Assembly: GCA_029212415.1 (NCBI GenBank)
Contig: JARGOF010000019.1
Span: 1 to 64,000 of the forward strand
DNA from: Rhizobiaceae bacterium
GTDB taxonomy: Bacteria; Pseudomonadota; Alphaproteobacteria; Rhizobiales; Rhizobiaceae
Reading direction: 5' to 3'
DNA length: 64,000 nt
This document shows positions 1 to 8,816 of this stretch, piece after piece. A model generated the notes under the pieces. That model was not told where the DNA came from. It ran no database searches and saw nothing but the letters and a program-made list of their open reading frames with translations. Within the stretch, counting starts at the first letter, position 1. Each line of letters starts with the position of its first letter. The translations under genes were made by a program, and so were the position numbers.

Positions 1-153
1 CAATGCCTGAAGATCATAGGGACCAAAAACGTCAATTCGCAAATGCGCTCACGGCACTGCGCGCCAAGTCGCGCCAAGTGTGGTTGTTGCACATCCAAAC
101 CCAAAATTTTGCCAAAGCAAAAGCAATGCACTCTTACCGCTCGTACTTGGATT

Positions 154-165
154 CTCTATATAGAG
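154..165. promoter_or_regulatory. Perfect 12-bp palindrome just before the deacetylase start
   Basis: CTCTATATAGAG is a perfect palindrome whose last base lies 3 bases before the ATG at 169. It occupies the place where a ribosome-binding site would sit and no strong Shine-Dalgarno is seen. It could be an operator or a small stem that limits translation. Function inferred only from position. Confidence 0.35.
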
Positions 166-168
166 TTG

Positions 169-1071
169 ATGGGACTTCCGATCGTGCACCACCCACACTA
201 CAATGCAGAACTTGCAACCGGTCACCGTTTTCCGATTGGCAAGTTTCGCCGCTTGGCGGAAATACTGCTGGAAGAAGGCCTGGCCGGGCCTGCCGGATTC
301 CATCAGCCTGATGTTTCAAAGCCCGACTGGATCACTCTGGCGCACGACAAGACCTATGTCGATCAGGTGCTAGCCGGCCAGTTACCGATAAAGATCACGA
401 AGGATATCGGTTTTCCGGTTGATGAACCCCTCGTGCTGCGCGCGCTTTGCGCCTCCGGCGGCACTTTGCTGGCTGCGGAACTGGCACTTGAATTTGGCAT
501 TTCCTGCAATACGGCTGGTGGCGGCCATCATGCACGCCACCGCCAGGGCGCAGGCTTTTGCGTTTTTAACGATGTGGCGATTGCCATCCGCGTGCTGCAG
601 CAACAGGGTAAGATCGAACGGGCACTGGTGGTTGATTGCGATGTGCATCAGGGTGATGGAACCGCAGACATCTTTTTCGACGACCCTTCGGTCTTCACTT
701 TTTCCATCCATGCGGACAAAAATTATCCCACGCGCAAGCGCCCTTCTGATCTCGACATCGGGCTTGCCGATGGGACAGGCGACGCGGACTACCTTTTGGA
801 ACTGCGCAACACACTTCCGCACGTGATGCGCAACCACCGTCCGGATCTGGTGATCTTCAATGGCGGCGTCGACCCGCACCACGATGACCATCTTGGCCGA
901 CTCAGGCTGACAGACCACGGCCTTCAGGCGCGCGATCGTTTTGTCATCGAATTGGCCCGGTCCAGTGCTGTTCCGATCGCCTGCGTGGTTGGCGGTGGCT
1001 ATTCCAGAGACATGGAAACGCTGGCGCGCCGCCATGCGGGCCTGTACCGCGTAGCCGCCACCTTTGCATGA
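169..1071 (+). CDS. Histone deacetylase family protein (AcuC/HDAC-like amidohydrolase)
   Basis: Zn-dependent deacetylase of the arginase/HDAC fold, acting on acetyl-lysine or a small acetylated amine; the substrate cannot be told from sequence. Seen in the 300-aa product: the tandem catalytic histidines in GGGHHARH (about residues 118-124), the zinc ligands in DCDVHQGDG (D158, H160), the third zinc Asp in GGVDPHHDD (D235), and the active-site Tyr in VVGGGY (Y278). All key residues are present, so it should be active. I chose the ATG at 169 because the protein then opens with the conserved N-terminus (MGLPIVHHPHYN); the in-frame upstream extension from 43 does not look like protein of this family. 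A 12-bp palindrome ends 3 bases before this ATG. The next gene on the same strand is malonyl-CoA decarboxylase, 228 bases on. Confidence 0.9.
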   Translation: MGLPIVHHPHYNAELATGHRFPIGKFRRLAEILLEEGLAGPAGFHQPDVSKPDWITLAHDKTYVDQVLAGQLPIKITKDIGFPVDEPLVLRALCASGGTLLAAELALEFGISCNTAGGGHHARHRQGAGFCVFNDVAIAIRVLQQQGKIERALVVDCDVHQGDGTADIFFDDPSVFTFSIHADKNYPTRKRPSDLDIGLADGTGDADYLLELRNTLPHVMRNHRPDLVIFNGGVDPHHDDHLGRLRLTDHGLQARDRFVIELARSSAVPIACVVGGGYSRDMETLARRHAGLYRVAATFA

Positions 1072-1299
1072 GTTTCAAAGCATTCAACCAGAGGACACGG
1101 CAATGGTCCCGGACGTTATATGTTCTCATGGCCGTTGATTTACGCGTCGACAACAGAACCCCATGGCAGCCTGCGAGCGTGCATGATATTACCGCTCACG
1201 CAAGATTGCCAAACCGCAATGAAGCTGTGCAACAGGCAACGCGCTGATCTGAAGCAGAGAAAAACGAACGCCGGCAATATCAGAAACTTGGAGACAGAC

Positions 1300-2577
1300 A
1301 TGAGCCTTTTGGCAGATATGCTTGCAACCGTATTTGACAGACGCGCCGCCCGCATCACGACGCGTGCCTACGATGGCCGACCACTGGAAGAGATGGCCGA
1401 AGCGCTCATAGAAACAAGCAGCGAAACGCAGGTGCATGGGCTTGCGAGCGCAATTCTGACGCGATTTTCCAGCCTGTCAGACGAGCAAAAACTTGGCTTT
1501 TTCAGGCATCTGTCCACTGGTATGGATATTGATCCTGCAGCCGTCCGTATTGCTTTGAATGCCTATGAAGCCACACCATCCAAGGCCACCTATCGTGCTT
1601 TCATGGCCGCGGCCGAACCCCGGCGCCAGGAGTTCGTGCGCCGGCTTAATCAGGTGCCCAATGCGACAGCGGCCCTGGTGCAGATGCGGGCCGACCTGCT
1701 GCGCCTCGGACGAAATGATGCCACCCTGGCAGCGCTTGATCTGGATTTCCGTCATCTGTTTGCTTCATGGTTCAATCGCGGTTTCCTTGTCCTGCGCCCG
1801 ATCAGTTGGGAAAGCCCTGCCCATATCCTTGAAAAGGTGATCGCCTATGAGGCGGTGCATGAAATTCAGAGCTGGGATGATTTGCGCCGCAGACTGGAGC
1901 CGGCCGACAGGCGCTGCTTCGCGTTCTTCCATCCGTCGATGCCGGATGAACCGTTGATCTTTGTCGAAGTTGCCCTGACTAAGGGCCGCGCGTCATCGAT
2001 TCAGTCCCTTTTGAGCGAGTCACGCGTTCCCATTACCGCCAATGACGCAGACACAGCCGTTTTCTATTCCATTTCCAATTGCCAGCCGGGTCTCGCGCAG
2101 ATTTCCTTTGGCAGTTCCCTGATAAAGCAGGTGGCAACCGATCTTGCCGCCGAGCTTGATGGGCTCAAGACCTTCGTGACGCTTTCGCCCATACCCGGGT
2201 TTCGCAAATGGTCTGAACAGACAGGCACACCCTGGCAAATCGATCATGCTGAAACCATGCGCCGGTTGGCGGCCCATTATCTCGTCAATGCCAAGCGCGA
2301 AGACGGATTGCCCTACGATCCAGTGGCCCGCTTTCACCTCGGCAATGGCGCCGTGATTTCGGACATCTACGCAATGGCGGATAATTCCGAAAAGGGTCTT
2401 TCCCAATCCGGTGGCGTGATGGTCAGTTACTTCTATGATCTGGCCAAGGCGACCACCAACCAGGAAAACTACATCGCCAAACGGCAAGTGAAGACGACTC
2501 CCGCCGTAAAAACCCTTGCCGCTGCTGCGGCAGCAGCCGAAAAAAACAAGACAAAGGAAGAGCCCGCTCAGGTCTGA
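1300..2577 (+). CDS. Malonyl-CoA decarboxylase
   Basis: Converts malonyl-CoA to acetyl-CoA and CO2. The 425-aa product matches the family over its full length: a helical N-terminal domain (about residues 1-135) followed by the GNAT-like catalytic domain. The motif ISFGSSLIKQV supplies the conserved Ser, and ARFHLGNGAVI near residue 345 the conserved His of the His-Ser pair known from this family. The ATG at 1300 is chosen because it has GGAG 7 bases upstream and starts the conserved MSLLADML sequence; the longer upstream frame has no such support. The C-terminus ends in an Ala/Lys-rich tail, which is common and unlikely to be functional. In rhizobia the enzyme is usually in a mat operon with a malonyl-CoA synthetase (matB); no matB is seen here, so it appears to be a lone copy. 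Confidence 0.95.
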   Translation: MSLLADMLATVFDRRAARITTRAYDGRPLEEMAEALIETSSETQVHGLASAILTRFSSLSDEQKLGFFRHLSTGMDIDPAAVRIALNAYEATPSKATYRAFMAAAEPRRQEFVRRLNQVPNATAALVQMRADLLRLGRNDATLAALDLDFRHLFASWFNRGFLVLRPISWESPAHILEKVIAYEAVHEIQSWDDLRRRLEPADRRCFAFFHPSMPDEPLIFVEVALTKGRASSIQSLLSESRVPITANDADTAVFYSISNCQPGLAQISFGSSLIKQVATDLAAELDGLKTFVTLSPIPGFRKWSEQTGTPWQIDHAETMRRLAAHYLVNAKREDGLPYDPVARFHLGNGAVISDIYAMADNSEKGLSQSGGVMVSYFYDLAKATTNQENYIAKRQVKTTPAVKTLAAAAAAAEKNKTKEEPAQV

Positions 2578-2655
2578 AGGGCTTTACGATCATTTGAGAG
2601 GCTGGACAGGCTGCGTGTCTGCCTTTGTCCAAGGTCGCACCCTGTGCCAAAGTGT

Positions 2656-3123
2656 TCAATCGGGAGCCATGGCAATGGCCCGGATTTCCATCAGGCCACC
2701 GGGCACAATCAGCTCGCTGACACCGATGGCCGTCCAGGCCGGATAGGGTTCGAGAATATAACGATCCTTTACCCGCATGAAACTTTCCATGTGCTGGCTG
2801 ATATCGACATGATAGGTGGTGATCTCCACCAGATCCGTCATGGCCGCGCCTGCTTCCTTCAGGATGGCGCCAAGCGCTTCAAACGCCGTGGCAAACTGGG
2901 CCTCCGGATCACGAACGGCCTGTAGCGCGGCGATCGGCGCCTCATCGGCCTCTTTCAGCGTTGCACTGGCGCCTTTAAGCGCCTCCTCACCGGGAGAGGC
3001 ACCGTCCGGACTGGTTCCGATGATGCCAGAACAATAGATCATGCCATTGGCCACCACGGCTGGGGCAAAATGCCAGTTTTCATAGACGTCTTTCAGTGGC
3101 TTCGGCACAATGGTCTTGCGCAT
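2656..3123 (-). CDS. RidA family protein (Rid/YjgF-like)
   Basis: 155-aa member of the RidA/YjgF/UK114 superfamily, whose founding member deaminates reactive enamine/imine intermediates of amino-acid metabolism. Visible hallmarks are the N-terminal strand pattern (ANGMIYCSGIIGT), the helix with QFATAFEALGAILKEAGA, and the C-terminal YPAWTAIGVSELIVPGGLMEIRAIAM. The usual catalytic Arg of the RidA subgroup (in an R-P context) is not obvious, so this is more likely a Rid2-7 type protein of uncertain reaction. The ATG at 3123 is preceded by GAGGAAGAC, which decides the start over an upstream in-frame codon at 3165. It lies downstream of, and is probably co-transcribed with, the GST gene on the same strand. 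Confidence 0.85.
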   Translation of the reverse strand: MRKTIVPKPLKDVYENWHFAPAVVANGMIYCSGIIGTSPDGASPGEEALKGASATLKEADEAPIAALQAVRDPEAQFATAFEALGAILKEAGAAMTDLVEITTYHVDISQHMESFMRVKDRYILEPYPAWTAIGVSELIVPGGLMEIRAIAMAPD

Positions 3124-3151
3124 ATCCGTCTTCCTCAAGTTCTTTGTTTCT

Positions 3152-3179
3152 CCGGTTCGAACCAATTCAGACGAACCGG
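3152..3179. other. Intergenic inverted repeat between GST and ridA-like genes
   Basis: CCGGTTCG (3152-3159) and CGAACCGG (3172-3179) form a perfect 8-bp stem with a 12-base loop in the 64-bp gap between two same-strand genes. No run of T follows on the minus strand, so it is not a convincing terminator; it may trim or stabilise the mRNA. Confidence 0.4.
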
Positions 3180-3187
3180 ATCATCGG

Positions 3188-3889
3188 TCATTCCGGATTT
3201 TGCTTCAGGCTATCGGCACCCTGATTGAACAGGACCGAATTGTTCTGCGCATTGTGTTTACCGCGATTCTGACTGTCCTTGTACAGCGCGACACCGCGGC
3301 GCACGGCTGGCCGATCCCTGATGCGGCCACGCCAGGCCGAAACATTGGGAAATGCATCCAGCAAAACGCCAAGTGGCCGGGCAATCAACACCCAGGGAAA
3401 GCAGATCATGTCGGCGATTGAATAGGTGCCCAGAATGAAGTCTTTGTCATGCAATTGCCGTTCCAGAACCGCAAGATTGCGCTCATATTCGCCCTTATAG
3501 CGTTTCAGTCCATAGTCCTGACCTTCGGGCGCATAATTTGAAAAATGGCTGAGCTGGCCGCCCATTGGCCCCTGATTGGCTGCCTGCCAGAACAGCCATT
3601 CAAGCGTATTTTTTTCACCCATCGCACCAGTTGGCATGAACAGTCCTGTCTTGCGGGCCAGATAAAACAGGATTGCCCCGCTTTCAAACACGCTGACGGC
3701 GTCACCTTCCACCTCATGATCGACGATCGCCGGCATTTTGGCATTGGGGCTGATCTTCAAAAACGCTGGCGCAAACTGCACGCCCTTGGCCAGGTCCATC
3801 AGATGCGTGGTGTAATCAAGACCACACTCTTCCAGCATGATCGACACTTTCCAGCCATTGGGTGTCGGCGCATAATAAAGATCAATCAT
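3188..3889 (-). CDS. Glutathione S-transferase family protein, YfcG-like (Nu class)
   Basis: 233-aa protein with an N-terminal thioredoxin-like domain (about residues 1-85) and an all-helical C-terminal domain (about 90-205). The opening MIDLYYAPTPNGWKVSIMLEE and the SPNAKMPAIVDHE and FESGAILFYLA segments closely follow E. coli YfcG, a disulfide-bond reductase that uses glutathione. As in that class, an Asn/Thr near the N-terminus (TPNG) stands where other GSTs have Tyr/Ser/Cys. The C-terminal 30 residues (after about 205) are variable. Transcribed toward the RidA-like gene, 64 bp away. Function as a GSH-dependent oxidoreductase is known for the family and inferred here. Confidence 0.88.
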   Translation of the reverse strand: MIDLYYAPTPNGWKVSIMLEECGLDYTTHLMDLAKGVQFAPAFLKISPNAKMPAIVDHEVEGDAVSVFESGAILFYLARKTGLFMPTGAMGEKNTLEWLFWQAANQGPMGGQLSHFSNYAPEGQDYGLKRYKGEYERNLAVLERQLHDKDFILGTYSIADMICFPWVLIARPLGVLLDAFPNVSAWRGRIRDRPAVRRGVALYKDSQNRGKHNAQNNSVLFNQGADSLKQNPE

Positions 3890-3935
3890 GTTTCCCCATC
3901 ACGGATGAGTTAGCGGCACAATGTCTGCACCACCC

Positions 3936-6900
3936 TCATTCTGCCGCACCGGATGCTGCTGCAGTGGTGTCGAGTTCCCGGATAATCCGTTTTTCTTCCG
4001 ATACCCGCGACTTGCTGAGGCCAGCCAGAAGATTATAGGCAACCGGTGTCAGAAACAGGGTCGAGAAGGTTGCGAACCCAAGGCCACCCACGATTGTCCA
4101 GCCAAGTGCAATGCGCGATTCAGCGCCCGCGCCGAAGGCCAAGACCAATGGCAGGCCGGCAAAGACCGTCGAAATCATCGTCATCATCACCGGTCGCAGC
4201 CGACGCATGCAGGCGCCCTCGATCGCCTCACGCACCTCTAGCCCCTGCTCTCGCAACTGGTTGGCAAATTCGACGATCAGAATACCGTTTTTGGCCATGA
4301 TCCCGACCAGCAGTATGATGCCGATCTGGCTATAGACATTCAGGGTTCCACCGGTCAGGCCGATGGCCACAACCGCAGCGGCAACCCCCACCGGCACTGT
4401 GACCAGAATAATGATGGCACTGACGAAGCTTTCGAACTGCGCGGCAAGAACCAGCAAGACCACAATAATGGCAAAGACGAAAACCATGCCCATGCCGGCA
4501 GATGTCTCTTCAAGCAGGGCTGCTTCCGCCAGCAGTGTGATCTCGACACCGGCGGGAAGAATCTCCTGACCTGTGCGACGCAGGTCCTGGACGGCTGTTT
4601 CAATGCTGTAACCATCGGCCAGTGGCACGCTGATCGGTACAGCGCGCATTTGCGCTTCGCGGGTCAGTGAGGGAGCCACCGCCTTTTCCGATATCTGGAT
4701 GATCGTCGATAGTGGCAACATGCTGCCATCACCGGAGCGGACAAACAGATTTTCAAGGTCACCGGGGTCGTTCAGCGGCTGACCGCCCAATTTCATCATC
4801 ACCGGTATGGCCGAATCGTCACGGTGAATTTCCGCGATTTCACGTCCATCCAGCGCAATATTGACAAAGGACGCAGCGTCTTCAAGGTTGATACCCAGTT
4901 CCCGGGCACGGTCGCGATCAACGGTCACCGACAATTCGGCCTGGGTTGTGTCGTAGCCAATATCAAAACTGCCAAGACCGGCATATTTCGCTTCCATCGC
5001 GCGGGTCAGCGCAATTGCCGCATCGGACAGGACATCGTAGTTCGAGCCGGTCAGGGCAAAGCTCAAACCGGAGCCGCCACCGCGAATGCCCCGAGTATTG
5101 GGTTGGCGCGCAAAAGCGCGCACGCCCGGAATCTGCGCGATCTTCCGGTTGATATCACCAACGATTTCAGACTGATTGCGGTCGCGCTGCTCCCATGGGG
5201 CAAGGCGCAGGATGATAAAACCGGAATTGGACGAGCGCAGACCGACGATGCTGAAAATGGAATCCACCTCTCCGGTTGCCATCAGCTCGTGGCCGATATT
5301 TTCCAGCTGTTTCATCTTGTCATTGGCATAGTTCAGGTCACTGCCCTGCGGCAGCAAAACCATAATCGGTATCCTGCCGCGATCCTCGCGTGGCGTCAGT
5401 TCTCTCGGCAATTTCTCGAACATTCCATAGGAAAAGGCCGCAAAGACCACGCTGATAATGATCACCACCAGGGGCGCGGCCAGTGCACCGCGCAGAATCA
5501 CCTGATAGACACGCGCAAATGCCATGCCGATGCGCGCGGGTAATCCCGGCTTTGCATCCACATTGACGCTGCCGACAAAACGCGAAGCCAGCATGGGTAC
5601 CAGCGTCAGGGCGACAAAAGACGAAATGGCCACCGCGATGGCCAGCACAAATCCAAATTCCGAGAAGAGTTGCCCGACTGTGCCGGGCAGGAATGAAATC
5701 GGGATGAAGACCGCAGCCAGGGTTGCCGTTGTTGCAATGACGGCGAAAAAGACTTCCCGTGTGCCCCGGATAGCGGCAGCGCGGGCACCCTCGCCCCGGT
5801 TTCTGCGACTGACAATGTTCTCCAGCACCACAATGGCATCATCAACCACCATGCCTGTTGCCAGCAGCAAGGCCAAAAGGGTCAGAATATTGAGGGAAAA
5901 ACCCACCAGCCAGATACAGGCGACCGTCCCGATCAGTGCAACCGGTATGGTCAAAGCCGGAATGATTGTCGCCGCTATGGAGCGCAGGAACACGAATATG
6001 ACAAGCACGACAATCGAGGTGGATATCAACAAAGACAGCAGCACTTCCTCAATCGCAGCCCCGATGAAGACGCCATCATCGGAGGTGATGCGCAGGTCAA
6101 TGCCATCGGGGATGATCGGCTGGAGTTCTGCCACCGCTTTTGCAACGCCGTTGGAAATTTCCAGCACATTCGATTGCGCCTGTCGCAGGATGCTCAGACC
6201 CACGCCTGTCTTGCCATCGGCCCGCAGATAGGATGTGCGTTCATCCGGCCCAAGAGATACATGGGCAATGTCGCCTATCCTTGTGTTTTCGTCGATGCGC
6301 AGCCATGTGATATCCGCAACGGATTTCACATTCATATCGGTTCTGACAAGCATTTCGCTGTTGCCCGATTCCAGTGATCCGGCGGTAGGGTTGCCCGTGA
6401 CACGCTCGATGGTGCTTTGCACATCAGCGGGCGACAGGCCGCGACTGGCAAGAGAGATCATATCCAGATCAATATGAAAGACAGGCTCGCGGTCTCCATA
6501 GACATTGACGCTGGCAACACCGGGGACGGCAGACAGCCGATCGACAATCTGATCGTTGACGATCAGCGTCAGCGCTTCAATGGACAATGAGTCCGTGGTT
6601 GCAGCAAGACGCATGATCGGATCGTCATCATCATTGGCTTTGACAACGATGGGCGCATCAACCGTATCGGGCAACTTTCGCGATTCCGCGCTGACCGCAT
6701 CCCGGAGATCGGTCGCAGCATTGTCTATGTTCACCGAGGGTGAAAATTCCACCGTGATCCGGCTCGATCCGTAACTGGATTGCGAAGAGACCGCAGAGAC
6801 GCCGGGCGTTCGTGCGGCCGCAGCTTCGAGAACGGATGTCACCTCTGTATCGACACTTTCTGGCGTTGCGCCTGAATAGGTCGTGCGGATGGTGACGACC

Positions 6901-7052
6901 GGCCTGTCAGTGCTTGGCAGCTCGCGGATCTCCACGGCGAAAATCGCCGCGAGCCCGGCCATGACGACAAGCAGATTGATCACGATCGCAAAAACCGGAC
7001 GGCGAACACACAGAGCTGGCAGGCCCTTCAGTTCTTCAGACAATGCAGACAT
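3936..7052 (-). CDS. RND efflux pump, inner-membrane permease (AcrB/MexB superfamily, HAE1)
   Basis: Proton-driven multidrug or toxicant exporter, 1038 aa, the usual length for the family. Two repeated halves are clear: TM1 near residue 20-45, a periplasmic porter/docking loop, TM2-6, cytoplasmic helix, TM7, second periplasmic loop and TM8-12. The proton-relay Asp pair is in GMVVDDAIVVLENI (TM4) and the TM10 Lys in GIMAKNGILIVEF, so the pump should be functional. ATG at 7052 is chosen because AGGAAAGG lies 9 bases upstream; a GTG at 7061 is in frame but has a poorly spaced site. It follows the adaptor gene by 15 bases, forming an operon. No outer-membrane factor (TolC/OprM) gene is present in this window, so the pump must use one encoded elsewhere. 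Substrate unknown. Confidence 0.93.
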   Translation of the reverse strand: MSALSEELKGLPALCVRRPVFAIVINLLVVMAGLAAIFAVEIRELPSTDRPVVTIRTTYSGATPESVDTEVTSVLEAAAARTPGVSAVSSQSSYGSSRITVEFSPSVNIDNAATDLRDAVSAESRKLPDTVDAPIVVKANDDDDPIMRLAATTDSLSIEALTLIVNDQIVDRLSAVPGVASVNVYGDREPVFHIDLDMISLASRGLSPADVQSTIERVTGNPTAGSLESGNSEMLVRTDMNVKSVADITWLRIDENTRIGDIAHVSLGPDERTSYLRADGKTGVGLSILRQAQSNVLEISNGVAKAVAELQPIIPDGIDLRITSDDGVFIGAAIEEVLLSLLISTSIVVLVIFVFLRSIAATIIPALTIPVALIGTVACIWLVGFSLNILTLLALLLATGMVVDDAIVVLENIVSRRNRGEGARAAAIRGTREVFFAVIATTATLAAVFIPISFLPGTVGQLFSEFGFVLAIAVAISSFVALTLVPMLASRFVGSVNVDAKPGLPARIGMAFARVYQVILRGALAAPLVVIIISVVFAAFSYGMFEKLPRELTPREDRGRIPIMVLLPQGSDLNYANDKMKQLENIGHELMATGEVDSIFSIVGLRSSNSGFIILRLAPWEQRDRNQSEIVGDINRKIAQIPGVRAFARQPNTRGIRGGGSGLSFALTGSNYDVLSDAAIALTRAMEAKYAGLGSFDIGYDTTQAELSVTVDRDRARELGINLEDAASFVNIALDGREIAEIHRDDSAIPVMMKLGGQPLNDPGDLENLFVRSGDGSMLPLSTIIQISEKAVAPSLTREAQMRAVPISVPLADGYSIETAVQDLRRTGQEILPAGVEITLLAEAALLEETSAGMGMVFVFAIIVVLLVLAAQFESFVSAIIILVTVPVGVAAAVVAIGLTGGTLNVYSQIGIILLVGIMAKNGILIVEFANQLREQGLEVREAIEGACMRRLRPVMMTMISTVFAGLPLVLAFGAGAESRIALGWTIVGGLGFATFSTLFLTPVAYNLLAGLSKSRVSEEKRIIRELDTTAAASGAAE

Positions 7053-7067
7053 GTCCCTCACCCTTTC

Positions 7068-8225
7068 CTATTGCGCCGCTTCGGTGGCTTTTGACTTCCC
7101 CGCCGCTGAACCCTTGCCTCTTTCATCAGCCGTTCGAAACGGCTGACCGGGCCGCACCGATTGTGTACCGTCGCTGACAACCATGTCGCCCGCGCTGATA
7201 TCGCCATTGATCAGCACTCGGTCGCCCTGACGTGAAACGATATTGACATCGACCCGCTTGACCCGGTCTGCATCGGCTTTCCAGACATAGGACCCATCAC
7301 GGTCCCACAAAACGGCCAAGGCCGGCACTGCCGCAAAATTCTGTCCCGGAAACGCCAGCGAGACTTCAAAGGACATGCCCGGCCGGATCAGATCATCTTC
7401 GTTGGCAATCGTACCCTGCACGGTCAGGGTGCGAGACGTCGTATCGATGCGGCTGGCCATGCCGCTGACCTTGCCCTGCAGCGTTCTGCCGGGCAAGGCT
7501 GGCGAGACCAGCTCCATTGTCTGTCCATCACCCACGCGATTGGCGAAGCGCTCCGGCACCCGGAATTCGACAATAAGCGTGCGGCGCTCGTCCAGTGTGG
7601 CAATCAGGGTGGTCGGGCTCACCGCATCGCCGACACCGACATCAATCAGGCCGATTTCACCGGCAAAGGGCGCCCTGACAGTGCGCCTCTGCAGAGCGTC
7701 TTTTGCCTCCTTGAGGTCGAGGCGCGCCTTGGAAAGGTCGGAAATGGCATTGTTGAGCTGAACACTTGAAACGGTGTTGGATGATGCCAGCGTCTGAAAT
7801 CGCGCCACTTGCGCTTCTGCATCGGCGACGGACAATTGTGCTCGCTCAACAGCAAAGGTCTGCAGGTCATTGTCAAGCTGGACAATGATGTCACCCTTGT
7901 TCACCCGCTGGCCGGCACCAACAAGAATTGTTCTGACATACCCTGTGGCTTCCGGGAACAATGTGGTTTTCTCAATTGCCTGTGCTGTTCCCACGGATTT
8001 GACCCGGTCGTCACTGACGATCGATTCCACCTCGGCAAGCACCACCAGCGGAGCCGGACGGTTGCGCCTGTTTGGTGCGCCCTGTTGCGTGGTCGCAGCC
8101 TCTCCTGGAAGCATGGCGGCCAGCTTGTCGCCGAAAGGCAGGATTGATGGCGAGAACAAAACCAGCCCGACGGTTGAGACCGCCAGCACAACCAGGGACA
8201 ACAGGGCCTGTTTCCAAAATGACAT
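7068..8225 (-). CDS. RND efflux periplasmic adaptor subunit (membrane fusion protein)
   Basis: Links the RND permease to an outer-membrane channel. The 385-aa product has one N-terminal membrane anchor (about residues 4-27), a split lipoyl/biotinyl-like domain (TLFPEATGYVRTILVGAGQRVNKGDIIVQL and later FAGEIGLIDVGVGDAVSP), a short alpha-hairpin (about 130-185), a beta-barrel and a membrane-proximal domain. First gene of the pump operon. Start uncertain: ATG at 8225 gives the conserved MSFWKQALLSL N-terminus but only a weak GGA upstream; ATG at 8264 would add 13 residues and has AGGAG 13 bases upstream. No dedicated TetR or MarR regulator is adjacent; the divergent neighbour is a toxin-antitoxin pair. 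Confidence 0.92.
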   Translation of the reverse strand: MSFWKQALLSLVVLAVSTVGLVLFSPSILPFGDKLAAMLPGEAATTQQGAPNRRNRPAPLVVLAEVESIVSDDRVKSVGTAQAIEKTTLFPEATGYVRTILVGAGQRVNKGDIIVQLDNDLQTFAVERAQLSVADAEAQVARFQTLASSNTVSSVQLNNAISDLSKARLDLKEAKDALQRRTVRAPFAGEIGLIDVGVGDAVSPTTLIATLDERRTLIVEFRVPERFANRVGDGQTMELVSPALPGRTLQGKVSGMASRIDTTSRTLTVQGTIANEDDLIRPGMSFEVSLAFPGQNFAAVPALAVLWDRDGSYVWKADADRVKRVDVNIVSRQGDRVLINGDISAGDMVVSDGTQSVRPGQPFRTADERGKGSAAGKSKATEAAQ

Positions 8226-8364
8226 TTTGTAAATCCGTTTCAACACAACCACACGCATCACCATAGGTAGCGCATTTCTCCTGCAATCCCAGTACAATAA
8301 TTGTAAGAAAGTGTAACGCTGAATCGATACGGTCGCCCGCCCCAAACCCGCCCTTGTGCATGGA

Positions 8365-8399
8365 CTTTTGTCTATCAAATTGCTATATACAGACAAAAG
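8365..8399. promoter_or_regulatory. Inverted-repeat operator in the Xre/RES toxin-antitoxin promoter
   Basis: CTTTTGTCT (8365-8373) and AGACAAAAG (8391-8399) are perfect 9-bp inverted arms separated by 17 bases that include CTATATAC, a plausible -10. The element ends 9 bases before the antitoxin ATG at 8409. Xre-type antitoxins normally autoregulate through such repeats, so this is the likely operator (inference). Confidence 0.6.
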
Positions 8400-8408
8400 G
8401 GAAGACCC

Positions 8409-8816
8409 ATGATTCATGCGATCCAGCGACAGAAATCAGCCGAAGATGCAGGCTATAGCGCCGACCAGACACAGGCCATGCAGCGCACGGTCATCAATAT
8501 CTTTTCGCGCTGGGGTGTGAATGACCACGATGCTGCCATTTTGCTCGGCGGCATTTCAGCCAAGACCTTCCGGCGCTGGAAAGATGGAGATTATGGTCGG
8601 GTTGGCCGGGATCTGGCCGACCGGATGTCCAACATATTGGGCATTCACAAGGCTTTGCGGGTGATTTATCGCGATGCGGCGCGCGGCTATCAATGGATTG
8701 CTGCCCCCAATGAGGCCTTTGGCGGTCGCTCCGCCCTTGATATCATGCTGGATGGGGGCATGGCGGATATAAGGCGTGTTCGCCTTTATCTGGACAGCGT
8801 GCGCGGTGGATGGTGA
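8409..8816 (+). CDS. Xre/MbcA/ParS-type antitoxin (DUF2384 C-terminal domain)
   Basis: 135-aa antitoxin partner of the RES toxin encoded downstream. The N-terminal part has an Xre-like helix-turn-helix (VNIFSRWGVNDHDAAILLGG, then SAKTFRRWK, about residues 28-58). The C-terminal half matches the MbcA/ParS/Xre toxin-binding domain (RMSNILGIHKALRVIYRDAARGYQWIAAPNEAFGGRSALDIMLDGGM), including the typical W-x-x-x-P-N-x-x-F-x-G segment. AGGGAAG lies 5 bases before the ATG. Its stop overlaps the toxin start (ATG at 8810), which couples the two translations. Likely represses its own promoter through the 8365-8399 repeat. Confidence 0.9.
   Translation: MIHAIQRQKSAEDAGYSADQTQAMQRTVINIFSRWGVNDHDAAILLGGISAKTFRRWKDGDYGRVGRDLADRMSNILGIHKALRVIYRDAARGYQWIAAPNEAFGGRSALDIMLDGGMADIRRVRLYLDSVRGGW

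Noticed and set aside
382-1035. Long minus-strand frame opposite the HDAC gene
   Set aside because: Shadow of the GC-rich coding strand; no family resemblance and the plus-strand frame has full HDAC motifs.
3151-3180. GGTTCGAACC suggesting a tRNA T-loop
   Set aside because: No acceptor or anticodon arms can be formed around it; it is part of a simple intergenic stem.
4824-6231. Several plus-strand frames (up to 239 aa) opposite the RND permease
   Set aside because: Antisense of a complete AcrB-type gene; composition and lack of start signals mark them as shadows.
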